Counted from the stretch's first letter, positions 33,935 through 43,885 are shown. The stretch: DNA of 64,000 bases from Chitinophaga fulva (GCF_012927205.1 NZ_JABBGC010000001.1:1488001-1552000), one strand, 5' to 3'. The notes: generated by a model not told the origin, from the sequence alone. Numbers and translations are program-made.

Positions 33935-34306
33935 TTATGCTTTCTTTTTGGCGTAAAAATAATTGATGCCTAAAACTACGATACAAATGAATAACCCGAA
34001 AAATTCACGGGTGTCTTCTATCCATGGTTTTTCTGCTTTCATGGTTTGTGCAATGTTCTCTGCCTGATGTTGAGAAAACCAGTCCACTACCCCGTCTTTG
34101 GTGAAGAATAAATAGATCGCATATACGAAATAGATGGCGATGCCCGTCAGATACCAGCGGGGATAAAACCGCTGCCGCGCTGCCAATCCACAGCATACGG
34201 CGGAGAACAAATAAATAGGCATCCATACGTAAGGATCAGGATCGTTGTATTGCAGCCCCGCGAAGACAATAAAAACGAAACAAAAGATAATGTTGAAAAT
34301 TTTCAT
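33935..34306 (-). CDS. Transmembrane 220 (TMEM220)-like protein
   Basis: Start at 34306 (MKIFNIIFCFVFIVFAGLQYNDPDPYVWM), which contains the diagnostic QYNDPDPY motif; the upstream in-frame extension to 34348 is not family-like. The 123-residue protein has four transmembrane helices and a conserved EKPWIEDTREFFGLFI. Function unknown. Leads the operon with the DinB gene. Confidence 0.88.
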   Translation of the reverse strand: MKIFNIIFCFVFIVFAGLQYNDPDPYVWMPIYLFSAVCCGLAARQRFYPRWYLTGIAIYFVYAIYLFFTKDGVVDWFSQHQAENIAQTMKAEKPWIEDTREFFGLFICIVVLGINYFYAKKKA

Positions 34307-34915
34307 GGCCCGGAATAATTGAGACGCTAAACATACATAAAAGATCAAGTGCTTGTACTTTTTTAGCCATAAAGTATTGTACTTTTTTATCCCGCCGGTG
34401 TGGATTACTGTAAGAATGCCCCCACAAATTTTTTTTATTTAGAGAAATGTTAAAAGAACACTTGTCTGGGCTAATTTAATGTTATATATTCGACTTATTG
34501 TAAGAAAAATTCCACGTGAGAACCAAAATCTGAAGAAGAAAAGTGTTAGTACTAATTTGAACCGTTTCTCACTAGTTCATTGTCAACAAATCAATTGTTT
34601 ACTAAAAAACGTTGCTTTATTCCATGTAGTTAAACCTTGGTGTAAACATGCCCGCATCCATGTCTTGCATCTTCAAATTTGTGGTTTTTAATTGTTGAAC
34701 AGACAGTTATTGTTTGTGCTGTCGTCGCTGTAACGCATCATACAGGGGCCGGAGCAGATAATGCCTGTACATGACACCTGTTTTTGCCGACTTTCACACT
34801 GCATTGCCGGAATGGGATTGTTATGCCGTAAACTGTCTGGTGGACAAAGGAACATACAAGACAGGTACTTTATTTTTTAACCGATTTTTCTAAAACGTTA
34901 CCCTTCAACCACGTT
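34307..34915. other. Gene-free region upstream of the first susC
   Basis: About 600 AT-rich bases hold no credible gene. A 12-bp direct repeat (TTGTACTTTTTT, at 34353 and 34377) lies in the promoter region of the leftward TMEM220 gene. No exact TTTG/TAnnTTTG pair was found for susC, and none of the TGCAAnCGnTTGCA sites seen at the second locus. Confidence 0.5.
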
Positions 34916-37900
34916 ATGAAAAAACATTTTTACCAGGGACTGGCCGTTCTCTTATGCGGCATACTGCTATTACTGGGCAGTAGTAACGTATTCGCACAAA
35001 CGAAAATTACGGGAAAGGTGTCTGATAAAGCATCAGGCAACCCATTACCGGGCGTTTCGGTATATGTAAAAGGTACTAACCGCGGTACCGCTACTGATCC
35101 CAACGGCAGTTTTACCATTCAGGCTAAATCGGGAGAAACATTGGTGTTCTCCTTTGTAGGTTTTGATCCGCAGGAAGCGGTAGTCAGCTCGGGCACTGTC
35201 AACGTACAGCTGGCCGAAAAAGTTGGTTCACTCGAAGAAGTCGTAGTGACCGGTTATTCCAGCCAGAAGAAAAAGGACCTCACCGGCGCGGTGTCTGTCG
35301 TGAAGGTGGAAAACATTACCAAACAACCTACCTCGCAGATCGCTAATCAGCTGCAGGGACAGGTGTCCGGTATTACCATCGTAGGTACTGGTCAACCCGG
35401 CCAGGAACCACAGGTATCGGTACGCGGTAAAAATACCTTCGGTAACAATACGCCGCTGTACATTATAGATGGGGTGCCTATCTCCAACCTCGCGGATGTA
35501 AACCCTAACGACGTACAGACCATGCAGGTACTGAAAGATGCAGGCGCAGCCTCTATCTATGGTGCGCGTGCAGCCAACGGCGTTATTATCATCACCACCA
35601 AAAGAGGTACCGGTAAAGTAAAAGTACAGTACGACGGTTACTACGGTACACAAAGACCACAGCGTGGCAATCCTTTCCACATCCTCAATCCACAGGAACA
35701 GGCCGACCTGCTGTGGATGGCTACCCGTAACAGCACTGCATCCGGCAGCACACCGGTGTTTGATGATGTGCTCTACGGTAAAGGTGATAAACCGGTACTG
35801 CCGGATTACATCTTCCCCGAAGGCGCCATGGAAGGAGATCCCCGCGTAGATCCATCTAAATACTATCTCATACCAGACTATAAAGATCCGGGGCTGCTGA
35901 ATAGCTTCTATCGTATCAACAAATCCAACAAACAAGGCACGGACTGGTACAGTGAGATATTTAAGCCCGCTCCCATTACCAGTCATAATATATCTGTGGC
36001 CGGTGGCGGAGATATCGGCAGCTACTTCTTCTCCATGTATTATTTTAATCAACAGGGTACGCTGACCAATACCTATAACAAACGTTACGCGGTAAGGGCC
36101 AATAGTAGCTTCAATATCACCGATCATATCCGCGTGGGCGAAAACATGGAATATTCCATTATTCAGAACCCGCAGATCGGTATTCTCACAGAAGGCAGCG
36201 GTATCGGTATGGCTTTCCGTGAGCAAAGCATCATCCCGGTACGTGATATCAAAGGCAACTATGCCGGTACCTGGGGCGGTGCGTTAGGTAATGCGCGCAA
36301 CCCGGTGGCGATACAGGACCGTTTCGGCAGCACCAAAGCGCTCGCCAGCAGATTGCTGGGTAGCGTATATGCCGAAGCTGACATCCTGAAAGACTTCACC
36401 CTGCGCACCTCTTTCGGCGGTGAAATCTATTCCTTTAACAACCACAACTTCACCTATCCGGAATACGAAAACAAAGAAAATACCAGCGTGAATTCCTATA
36501 CGGAAACTACCGGTAACGGCTATGACTGGACCTGGACCAATACCCTCAGCTATCACAAAAAGATAGCCCGTGAGCATGACCTGAAAGTGATGATCGGTAC
36601 AGAAGCTTTCCAGCAGGTAGACCGTACACTGACTGGTACCACTACCAATTATTTCTCCTTCGATCCAAACTTTACCACGCTTACCTCCGGCTTCGGTACG
36701 CCCGTAAACGGCAGCGGCTATGGCTCCAATACGTTGTTCTCCCTGTTTGGCAGAGTAGATTATTCCTTTAAAGACAGGTACCTGCTGGGCGCCCTGATCC
36801 GTCGTGACGGTTCCTCCCGTTTTGGTGCCAACAACCGCTATGGTAACTTCCCTGCGGTGAGCGCGGCCTGGCGTATATCCCAGGAAGAATTCATGAAAAG
36901 CATTACCTGGATATCCGACCTGAAACTCCGCGGTGGCTGGGGTATTATGGGTAACCAGATCAATGTGGACCCCGCCAATGCCTTTACCACTTTCACCTTT
37001 AATAAGGCAACCTCCTTCTATGACATGACCGGCAGTACCAGTAATCTGGCCACCGGCTTTATGCAGGGAAGAATTGGTAACCCAAATGCCAAGTGGGAAA
37101 GTAATACCAACTCCAATATCGGTATCGATGCGACCCTGTTCAGAGGTGCATTGGAGTTCTCCATTGATTACTATAACAAACGTATCAAAGACCTGCTGTT
37201 CAACCCTGAGCTGCCCGGCGTATACGGCGCTGCTGCACCGCCTTATGCCAACGTAGCCGAAATGAAAAACCATGGTTGGGATTTCTCCGCTACCGGTAAC
37301 ATGCAGCTGGCTTCCAAACTGAAACTTACCCTCACCGGTACGTTCACCAGCTACAAAAACGAGATCCTGAAAATATCTGAATCTGCTCCCTATTTTGAAA
37401 GAGATACCCGCCGCTATGGTGTAGCGATTATCCGCAACGCAGTAGGCCGCAGTATCAGCGAATTCTTCGGATATCAGATCGATAAATTCTGGGATAGCAA
37501 AGAAGAAGTGGACGCTGCCAACAACGCCGCAAAAGCCAAATATCCCGGCCTTTCAGAATATCAGCAGGCAGCAGCCCCCGGCCGCTTCCGTTACAAAGAC
37601 GTAAACGGCGATGGTAAAATCGACGCACAGGACCGCACTTATCTCGGTAGCCCCAATCCTGACTTTACCTACGGCCTGAACATCGGCCTTACCTATAAGA
37701 ACTGGGATTTCTCCATGTTCTTCTATGGTGTGCACGGCAACAAAATCTGGAATCAGGTAAGATGGTGGACCGATATCTATGGTTCCTTCAACGGCGCAAA
37801 AAGCAAAACAGCTTTGTATGATTCCTGGCTGCCTGACCGTAAAAATGCCAAAGCGCCTATTCAGGAGCTGAAACCTAACTTCAGCACTTCCGATCCTCCA

Positions 37901-38158
37901 ACATCCTATTATGTTGAAAACGGTTCCTACCTCCGTGCTAAAAACCTGATGCTGGGATATACTTTCCCTGCTTATATGCTGAAGAGAGTAGGCGTGGAAA
38001 AACTCAGGATATATGCACAGGCGGCCAACCTGTTTACCATTACCAAATACACAGGTCTCGATCCTGAAATTACCGGTAATACAGACTCCTTCGGTATCGA
38101 CGAAGGCGCTTATCCTAACCAGCGCCAGTACCTGGTGGGTGTTACACTGAATTTCTGA
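34916..38158 (+). CDS. SusC/RagA-family TonB-dependent outer-membrane transporter (locus 1)
   Basis: The 1080-residue protein has a signal peptide and a CarboxypepD_reg-like domain (about 30-108: ITGKVSDKASGNPLPGVSVYVKG). The TonB box region is SLEEVVVTGYSSQKKKDLTGAV, and the plug (about 115-235) carries the SusC signature LYIIDGVPI ... DAGAASIYGARAANGVIIITTKRG. A 22-strand-type barrel ends RQYLVGVTLNF. No FecR-sensing STN domain precedes it. It imports oligosaccharides or other nutrients using TonB energy, with SusD encoded directly downstream. The substrate is unknown. Confidence 0.95.
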   Translation: MKKHFYQGLAVLLCGILLLLGSSNVFAQTKITGKVSDKASGNPLPGVSVYVKGTNRGTATDPNGSFTIQAKSGETLVFSFVGFDPQEAVVSSGTVNVQLAEKVGSLEEVVVTGYSSQKKKDLTGAVSVVKVENITKQPTSQIANQLQGQVSGITIVGTGQPGQEPQVSVRGKNTFGNNTPLYIIDGVPISNLADVNPNDVQTMQVLKDAGAASIYGARAANGVIIITTKRGTGKVKVQYDGYYGTQRPQRGNPFHILNPQEQADLLWMATRNSTASGSTPVFDDVLYGKGDKPVLPDYIFPEGAMEGDPRVDPSKYYLIPDYKDPGLLNSFYRINKSNKQGTDWYSEIFKPAPITSHNISVAGGGDIGSYFFSMYYFNQQGTLTNTYNKRYAVRANSSFNITDHIRVGENMEYSIIQNPQIGILTEGSGIGMAFREQSIIPVRDIKGNYAGTWGGALGNARNPVAIQDRFGSTKALASRLLGSVYAEADILKDFTLRTSFGGEIYSFNNHNFTYPEYENKENTSVNSYTETTGNGYDWTWTNTLSYHKKIAREHDLKVMIGTEAFQQVDRTLTGTTTNYFSFDPNFTTLTSGFGTPVNGSGYGSNTLFSLFGRVDYSFKDRYLLGALIRRDGSSRFGANNRYGNFPAVSAAWRISQEEFMKSITWISDLKLRGGWGIMGNQINVDPANAFTTFTFNKATSFYDMTGSTSNLATGFMQGRIGNPNAKWESNTNSNIGIDATLFRGALEFSIDYYNKRIKDLLFNPELPGVYGAAAPPYANVAEMKNHGWDFSATGNMQLASKLKLTLTGTFTSYKNEILKISESAPYFERDTRRYGVAIIRNAVGRSISEFFGYQIDKFWDSKEEVDAANNAAKAKYPGLSEYQQAAAPGRFRYKDVNGDGKIDAQDRTYLGSPNPDFTYGLNIGLTYKNWDFSMFFYGVHGNKIWNQVRWWTDIYGSFNGAKSKTALYDSWLPDRKNAKAPIQELKPNFSTSDPPTSYYVENGSYLRAKNLMLGYTFPAYMLKRVGVEKLRIYAQAANLFTITKYTGLDPEITGNTDSFGIDEGAYPNQRQYLVGVTLNF

Positions 38159-38189
38159 TCTGATTATTTGAATTGTTAAACTGAGAAAA

Positions 38190-39962
38190 ATGAAAACATT
38201 ACGATATACTAGTGCAATATTGCTCGTGGCTGCGCTGCTGAACAGTGGATGCTCCAAGGACTTTCTTGAAAAGCCGGCGTATAGTTCATTGTCGGAACAG
38301 ATCGTGGCCAACAAGGATGGTGTGAACTATTTGCTCGTAGGTGCTTATGCGGCACTCGATGGTTCTGGTACGCCTACCAGCTCCCTCGGTGGCGGTAATG
38401 CCTGGGAGGCTGCATCCACCAACTGGGTGTATGGCAGCGTGGCAGGTGGCGATGCACATAAGGGCAGTGAAGGTACCGACCAGACGCCTATCAATGAAAT
38501 TGCCATCTGGCAGCCCAACGTCGCCAACTCTTTCTTCAATACCAAATGGAGGGCAGTGTATGAAGGCGTTGCCCGTTGTAACAATACCCTGAGGCTGATG
38601 GCACAGGCTAAAGATATGTCTGATGCTGATAAAACAAAGGTAACGGCAGAAGCACGGTTCCTCAGGGGGCACTATTATTTTGAACTGAAGAAAATGTTCA
38701 ATAACGTGCCTTACGTAACGGAAACTACCGCTGACCCGCTGGTGTCCAATGATGTGGACATATGGCCCAATATTGAAGCTGACTTTAAATTTGCGCAGGC
38801 CAATCTGCCGCCTACACAGCCGCAGGTGGCCCGTGCCAACAAATGGGCTGCACAGATATACCTGGCTAAAGTCTATCTCTATCAGAAAAAATATGCAGAC
38901 GCCCTGCCGCTTTTCAAGGATGCCATCGCCAACGGCGTAACTTCCAATGGTCTGAAATATCAGCTCACGGATAACTTTGAAGACAACTTCGACGCGTCTA
39001 AAAAGAATAATTCGGAATCCGTATTTGCGATCCAGATGTCTGCCAATGACGGTACCAATGGTATCGCCAACGCCAATATGGGAGATATGCTGAACTTCCC
39101 GGCCAACTTCAAATGCTGCGGTTTCTATCAGCCTACTTTTGACCTGGTAAACTCCTATCGTGTAGATGACAACGGCTTGCCTTACCTGGATGATTATAAT
39201 CAACATGCAGTGAAGTCTGATATGGGCATCAAGGCCACCCAGCCGTTTACGCCGGATAATGGTCTCGTGGACCCGCGTCTGGACTGGACGGTAGGCCGTC
39301 GTGGTCTTCCTTATCATGACTGGGGATACTTTGCGGGTTCCTCCTGGATACGCGATCAGTCACAACGATATGCCGGTCCCTATGCCACTAAAAAAATGGT
39401 GTACTGGAACTATAACAAAGACAAATACATGGACAACAACTCCTGGGCGCCCGGTACAGCCATTAACGTATTACTGATCCGTTTCTCCGATGTATTGTTG
39501 ATGGCAGCTGAATGTGCTGCTGAAACAGGAGACCTGGGAACAGCTATGACGTATGTCAACCAGGTGCGCAGCCGTATGAAAGATCATCCGGAAGGCTGGG
39601 TGCACGATTATAAAGATCCGGCTAACCCTATCCAGGGCTTTGATCCGGCTAAGCCGCTGCCTTATTATAAGATTGGCTTGTATACCGCTTTCCCGGATGT
39701 GACGTATGCGCGCAAAGCAATCCGTTTTGAGCGTAAGCTGGAACTGGCCATGGAAGGGCATCGCTTCTTTGATTTGTCCCGCTGGGGCATTGCAGACCAG
39801 GTACTGAATGCTTATTTCGCTTTTGAAAGCGCTATCACAGATGATGTGAAAGGTGGTCATTTTACGAAAGGCAGAAATGAATATTTCCCCATTCCACAAC
39901 GACAGATAGACCTGACGCTGAAAAGTGGTCAACCTGTATTGAAACAGAATACAGGATACTAA
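38190..39962 (+). CDS. SusD/RagB-family nutrient-binding lipoprotein (locus 1)
   Basis: The 590-residue lipoprotein has Cys 21 in LNSGCSKDFLEKPAYSSL. TPR-rich SusD architecture shows as ARFLRGHYYFELKKMFNNVPYVTE, KWAAQIYLAKVYLYQKKYADALPLF, FSDVLLMAAECAAETGDLGTAMTYVNQVRSRM and ALEMAFERKLELAMEGHRFFDLSRWG-like text (IRFERKLELAMEGHRFFDL). It ends YFPIPQRQIDLT, the SusD signature. It sits on the cell surface as the lid of the SusC transporter and lies 31 bp after it. Confidence 0.95.
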   Translation: MKTLRYTSAILLVAALLNSGCSKDFLEKPAYSSLSEQIVANKDGVNYLLVGAYAALDGSGTPTSSLGGGNAWEAASTNWVYGSVAGGDAHKGSEGTDQTPINEIAIWQPNVANSFFNTKWRAVYEGVARCNNTLRLMAQAKDMSDADKTKVTAEARFLRGHYYFELKKMFNNVPYVTETTADPLVSNDVDIWPNIEADFKFAQANLPPTQPQVARANKWAAQIYLAKVYLYQKKYADALPLFKDAIANGVTSNGLKYQLTDNFEDNFDASKKNNSESVFAIQMSANDGTNGIANANMGDMLNFPANFKCCGFYQPTFDLVNSYRVDDNGLPYLDDYNQHAVKSDMGIKATQPFTPDNGLVDPRLDWTVGRRGLPYHDWGYFAGSSWIRDQSQRYAGPYATKKMVYWNYNKDKYMDNNSWAPGTAINVLLIRFSDVLLMAAECAAETGDLGTAMTYVNQVRSRMKDHPEGWVHDYKDPANPIQGFDPAKPLPYYKIGLYTAFPDVTYARKAIRFERKLELAMEGHRFFDLSRWGIADQVLNAYFAFESAITDDVKGGHFTKGRNEYFPIPQRQIDLTLKSGQPVLKQNTGY

Positions 39963-39980
39963 TCTATACCGCGTAAACTT

Positions 39981-40040
39981 CGGGACAGGAGCAAAGCAGC
40001 CGCATGAAATTTTTTTCACGGAGGCTTTGCTCCTGTCCCG
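39981..40040 (+). terminator. Long hairpin between susD and the heme/VCBS gene
   Basis: CGGGACAGGAGCAAAGC (39981-39997) and its perfect complement (40024-40040) enclose a 26-nt loop with an internal T run but no T run after the stem. It probably limits or processes read-through into the next gene. Confidence 0.65.
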
Positions 40041-40084
40041 TAATGTTTAATTTGTAACTTGTAATTTATACCAAAATCCAAGAG

Positions 40085-41602
40085 ATGAAAGGACTTGTTC
40101 CGGCCACGTTATGTACCGTATTTAGCGGCCTTGCGATCTTTAGCAGTTGTTTTGCCCCGTCAGCCAAAGAGAAAGGAAAAATGCTGGCAGATAAATATTG
40201 TTCGTCCTGTCATCTGCCGGTAGATCCATCTATGCTGGACAAAGAAACATGGACCAAACATGTGCTGCCGGCCATGGCGCCTAAACTGGGTATCCGGGTC
40301 TGGTCCGGTGATCAGTATTATCCGGTGGAAGGCCAGCGGCAGCAGGGCCAGATATCTTTTCAGGAATGGGTGGACCTGGTGAAATATTTTGAACAGCAGG
40401 CACCTGAAAAGCTGAAACCAGCCAAACCACCGGTACCGCTGCAGCATGATTGGTTCGGATTCTCCATTAAACGGCCCGTTGGTGTGGATTCGGCCGGAGT
40501 GGCGGCCACCACGATGGTTTCCTTTGATACCGCGGCCGCCCACATTTTTACCAGCGATACGTATAAGAGTACGCTTAACACCTGGGACAGTTCCCTGCGT
40601 AAAATCAATGCGTGGCAACTGCCTTCCGCGGTGGTGGATATCCTCTACACGCAGGATAGCGGAAAATCATCACCTGCTATCATCACCCAGATCGGAAATA
40701 TGAGAGCAATCGATGAGCCATCGGGCATTGTAAGCAGGCTCAACATTAATAATCCGGGCAGTAAAAAGACGGACCTCATGCCTTTTCTGAAACGTCCGGT
40801 ACAAACACTGCGGGCGGATTTCGACAAGGACAATCTGGTTGACCTGCTAGTTTGTGCCTTCGGGCATAACCAGGGTGGGTTGTATTGGCTGAAACAGTTG
40901 CCCGATCACCGTTATGAGCAGAAGACGATTACAGAGGTGCCAGGGGCCATACACGCAGAAGTGGGGGATTTTAATGGTGACGGATGGCCGGACGCCATGG
41001 TGCTTTTCGCCGCAGCGGACGAAGGCATCTGGTTATATGAGAATGACCGGCACGGAGGTTTTAAATCTACCAATCTGCTGAGATTCCCGCCACTCAATGG
41101 TTCTACCAGTTTTCAACTAGTGGATTTTAACCAGGACGGTAAACCTGATATACTATATACCTGCGGAGATAATGCAGATTTTTCTATGGTGCTTAAACCT
41201 TTTCATGGTTTGTACGTCTATATCAACGAAGGTCACAACAGCTACCGTCAGGCATGGTTTTATCCCGTGAATGGCTGTACAAAGGCTGTAGCAGCAGATT
41301 TTAACCAGGACGGTAAAACAGATATCGCGGCGATTGCTTTTTTCGCAGACATGAAAAATAATCCTGCAGAAAAATTTATTTTGTTTGAAGGAAAGGACCA
41401 TCAGCTGAACTTCACGCCCCATGCGCCTCCTATCGAAAAGGAAGGGCGCTGGATTTGTATGGACGTAAGAGATATGGATGGTGATGGAGACCAGGATATC
41501 ATACTAGGAAACTATGGAAAAGGATTTAATATACTGGATGGATATACGCCTGATTGGAAGGAGTATCAACCCTTTATAGTGCTGGAGAATAAACGGAAGT
41601 AA
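40085..41602 (+). CDS. Lipoprotein with c-type heme site and FG-GAP/VCBS repeats
   Basis: The 505-residue protein has a lipobox Cys 22 (GLAIFSSCFAP) and a cytochrome c motif YCSSCH (Cys 39, Cys 42, His 43), with a possible Met 64 ligand. A beta-propeller with five FG-GAP/VCBS calcium motifs follows: ADFDKDNLVDLLV, GDFNGDGWPDAMV, VDFNQDGKPDILY, ADFNQDGKTDIAA and MDGDGDQDIIL. It should be surface- or periplasm-anchored and transfer electrons to or from a partner. It follows SusC/SusD in the same direction, in the place where a glycoside hydrolase is usual, so the locus may be for a redox-active or non-sugar substrate. Confidence 0.85.
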   Translation: MKGLVPATLCTVFSGLAIFSSCFAPSAKEKGKMLADKYCSSCHLPVDPSMLDKETWTKHVLPAMAPKLGIRVWSGDQYYPVEGQRQQGQISFQEWVDLVKYFEQQAPEKLKPAKPPVPLQHDWFGFSIKRPVGVDSAGVAATTMVSFDTAAAHIFTSDTYKSTLNTWDSSLRKINAWQLPSAVVDILYTQDSGKSSPAIITQIGNMRAIDEPSGIVSRLNINNPGSKKTDLMPFLKRPVQTLRADFDKDNLVDLLVCAFGHNQGGLYWLKQLPDHRYEQKTITEVPGAIHAEVGDFNGDGWPDAMVLFAAADEGIWLYENDRHGGFKSTNLLRFPPLNGSTSFQLVDFNQDGKPDILYTCGDNADFSMVLKPFHGLYVYINEGHNSYRQAWFYPVNGCTKAVAADFNQDGKTDIAAIAFFADMKNNPAEKFILFEGKDHQLNFTPHAPPIEKEGRWICMDVRDMDGDGDQDIILGNYGKGFNILDGYTPDWKEYQPFIVLENKRK

Positions 41603-41749
41603 AAAGTGTAACGTAAAAATCGATGGTTTATTTGGAGAAGAAGTAGAATAATATGTATATTACAGCCGGTAAATATTTCCACGAACGGGTACTTATATAT
41701 GTCGGGTCACACATTGCAAATAAATGCACTAATTGTTACTGATGTAACG

Positions 41750-41757
41750 TACCTTTG
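41750..41757 (+). promoter_or_regulatory. -7 element of a candidate leader RNA before eboA
   Basis: TACCTTTG fits TAnnTTTG. It is 242 bp before the eboA GTG and 109 bp before an intrinsic terminator, and no -33 at the usual distance is visible. Confidence 0.4.
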
Positions 41758-41865
41758 CTCTTTCAATTCAGCTCATCATCATAGCAAGATATTTTCATGG
41801 TGCTATAGCCAGGCAGCATGAATAAAGATATCCTGATGTATAATCAGGTTTTAGAATGGCGGAAG

Positions 41866-41890
41866 GAGAGGCAGCAATGCCTCTCTTTTA
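41866..41890 (+). terminator. Intrinsic terminator upstream of eboA
   Basis: An 8-bp stem (GAGAGGCA/TGCCTCTC) with a GCAA tetraloop is followed by TTTTATTTTTAT. It may end the heme/VCBS transcript (stop at 41602) or act as an attenuator in the eboA leader. A second stem (CCTGAT/ATCAGG, 41832-41848) precedes it. Confidence 0.75.
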
Positions 41891-41998
41891 TTTTTATAAC
41901 CACCTATCAAATATTAGCCCTATAAATCGGAAAATCTGCCCAATCCTGTTTATTTTTAATCAGAAATCAGTGTTCTCATTCTAAACAGGATTGTTCAA

Positions 41999-42886
41999 GT
42001 GGCGGAATATGTATATGACAGGCAGAAAATAAGCGAAGGACTTGCAGCCATTATTGCCGGCAATAGTAGTGATACAGCCAGAGAATGGCTACAGCAGCGG
42101 TTGCAGAAGGCCGCTTCCCTACCGCAGTTTAACCAGACTTTTACCGCGATTCCCAGGTTCACCGGAAAAAATATGATCGTCGTGTCGCCGGAACAGGCTG
42201 CAGTACTGCAACAGCAGGTACCCGGATTCTTCGTACACGGGTGGACGTTAGACCGCCTGATACGGGCATGGTGGTTGTTGCAACTCGATACTTCCGATAA
42301 AGCGGTTTATCTCGACACCATCGAAAAACTGTTCCTCTCGGCCGAAATGAATGAACTGGCCGCGCTATACAGTGCGCTACCTTTGCTCGCCTGGCCGGAA
42401 GAATGGAAACTTCGTACAGCCGAAGGCGTTCGGTCCAATATCGGGGTGGTACAGGAAGCCATTATGCTCCGGAATCCATACCCTGCCCGTTACCTGGACG
42501 AGCCCGCCTGGAACCAGCTGGTGATGAAAGCGATTTTTACCGATAAACCGCTGCACCTCATCACCGGCCTCGATGAACGTAGAAATGCTGCATTGGCGGC
42601 TATCCTGACTGATTTTGCACACGAGCGCTGGGCTGCCGGCAGAAAAGTATCGCCTATGCAATGGCGGCTGCTGACAGCACTGATTACGGCAGATAATATG
42701 GCAGACCTCACCCGGGTATGGCATTCTGCCGATCAGACGGAAAAAGCTGCTGCGGCCCTCGTATTTGCCTATACAGATTATGCACCGGCCAAAACATTAT
42801 TGGCCTCAGATCCGGCACTGACTGCCGAAATACAAAGTGGCGCCCTCAACTGGGACGTCATTGCTGCTAAATTATCCCAGAACTAA
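41999..42886 (+). CDS. eboA: EboA, ebo-cluster protein
   Basis: The 295-residue protein uses a GTG start at 41999, preceded by AGGA at 41987-41990. It matches EboA by overall alpha-helical layout and by a conserved block, EAIMLRNPYPARYLDEPAWNQLVMKAIFTDKPLHLITGLDERRNAALA. EboA is the first gene of the ebo (eustigmatophyte/bacterial operon) cluster, which occurs in many bacteria, in some eustigmatophyte plastids and in the scytonemin region of Nostoc, where ebo genes are needed to move a precursor to the periplasm. The biochemical role of EboA is not known. It is followed by eboB 12 bp later. Confidence 0.88.
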   Translation: MAEYVYDRQKISEGLAAIIAGNSSDTAREWLQQRLQKAASLPQFNQTFTAIPRFTGKNMIVVSPEQAAVLQQQVPGFFVHGWTLDRLIRAWWLLQLDTSDKAVYLDTIEKLFLSAEMNELAALYSALPLLAWPEEWKLRTAEGVRSNIGVVQEAIMLRNPYPARYLDEPAWNQLVMKAIFTDKPLHLITGLDERRNAALAAILTDFAHERWAAGRKVSPMQWRLLTALITADNMADLTRVWHSADQTEKAAAALVFAYTDYAPAKTLLASDPALTAEIQSGALNWDVIAAKLSQN

Positions 42887-42898
42887 ATCTGAAAAATT

Positions 42899-43885
42899 AT
42901 GTGTGGTATTCATGAACTGACCGAAAAAGATCTTCAACCGTTAACTTATACACCGGCTTACCTTGATAAAATAAAAGGCATGCGCTTCTTTGATCCGCAT
43001 GTACACATGACCTCCCGTACAACAGACGACTATCAGGCTATGGCAGATGCCGGCGTGGTAGCCTTGATTGAGCCCGCTTTCTGGCTGGGACAACCACGTA
43101 CCGGGGTAGATACCTTCCGCGATTATTTCAACAGTATCCTTGGCTGGGAACGATTCCGCGCGTCCCAGTTCGGTATTAAGCACTACTGCACCATCGGGCT
43201 TAATTCCAAAGAAGCCAACAACGAAGCGCTGGCAGAAGCTGTCATGGAAATACTGCCACAGTTCATCTATAAAGAAGGCGTGGTAGGCGTAGGTGAAATC
43301 GGTTTCGATGACCAGACACCGCTTGAAGAAAAATACTATCGTGCCCAACTGGAACTGGCCAAGGAAGCCGGTTTACCGGTACAGATACACACCCCTCACC
43401 GTGATAAGAAAAAGGGCACACAACGGAGCATGGACATCGCCATGGAACATGGACTGGCGCCTCACATGGTCATTGTAGACCACAACAATGAAGAAACCGT
43501 GAAAGAAGTGCTGGACCGTGGCTTCTGGGCGGCGTTTACCATCTACCCCTTTACAAAAATGGGTAATGAGAGAATGGTGGAAGTCGTGAAACAATACGGC
43601 AGCGAAAGGATTATGGTCAATTCAGCAGCCGACTGGGGTATCAGTGATCCGCTCGCCGTTCCCAAGACAGCAGCCCTGATGCACGAAAGTGGTATTGACT
43701 TGAATGACATTCATTTGGTAACTTACATGAATGCTGTAAAGGCATTTGCGCAAAGCGGCCAGATAAATGAAGCGGATTTTGATTTAGCCGGAAATATTGA
43801 CCAGAGCGAGAAATTTAATGGAAGCACCGTTTTACGTGGAGGCCAGCAGCCCAGAATTAATAAAAATACAACCATCATCCGGTAA
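42899..43885 (+). CDS. eboB: EboB, TatD-like metal hydrolase
   Basis: The 328-residue TIM-barrel protein carries the amidohydrolase/TatD metal motif FFDPHVHM (His 34, His 36), VGVGEIGFDDQT (Glu ligand), QIHTPHRDKKKG, VIVDHNNEE and NSAADWGISDP (Asp). It is the TatD-type member of the ebo cluster and probably hydrolyses a cyclic or phosphoester metabolite. Gap to eboA is 12 bp and to eboC 35 bp. Confidence 0.88.
   Translation: MCGIHELTEKDLQPLTYTPAYLDKIKGMRFFDPHVHMTSRTTDDYQAMADAGVVALIEPAFWLGQPRTGVDTFRDYFNSILGWERFRASQFGIKHYCTIGLNSKEANNEALAEAVMEILPQFIYKEGVVGVGEIGFDDQTPLEEKYYRAQLELAKEAGLPVQIHTPHRDKKKGTQRSMDIAMEHGLAPHMVIVDHNNEETVKEVLDRGFWAAFTIYPFTKMGNERMVEVVKQYGSERIMVNSAADWGISDPLAVPKTAALMHESGIDLNDIHLVTYMNAVKAFAQSGQINEADFDLAGNIDQSEKFNGSTVLRGGQQPRINKNTTIIR

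Noticed and set aside
35228..38314. Three long minus-strand frames (332, 329 and 253 codons) within the first susC
   Set aside because: They are mirror frames of a strongly coding gene; the sequence shows SusC features only on the plus strand.
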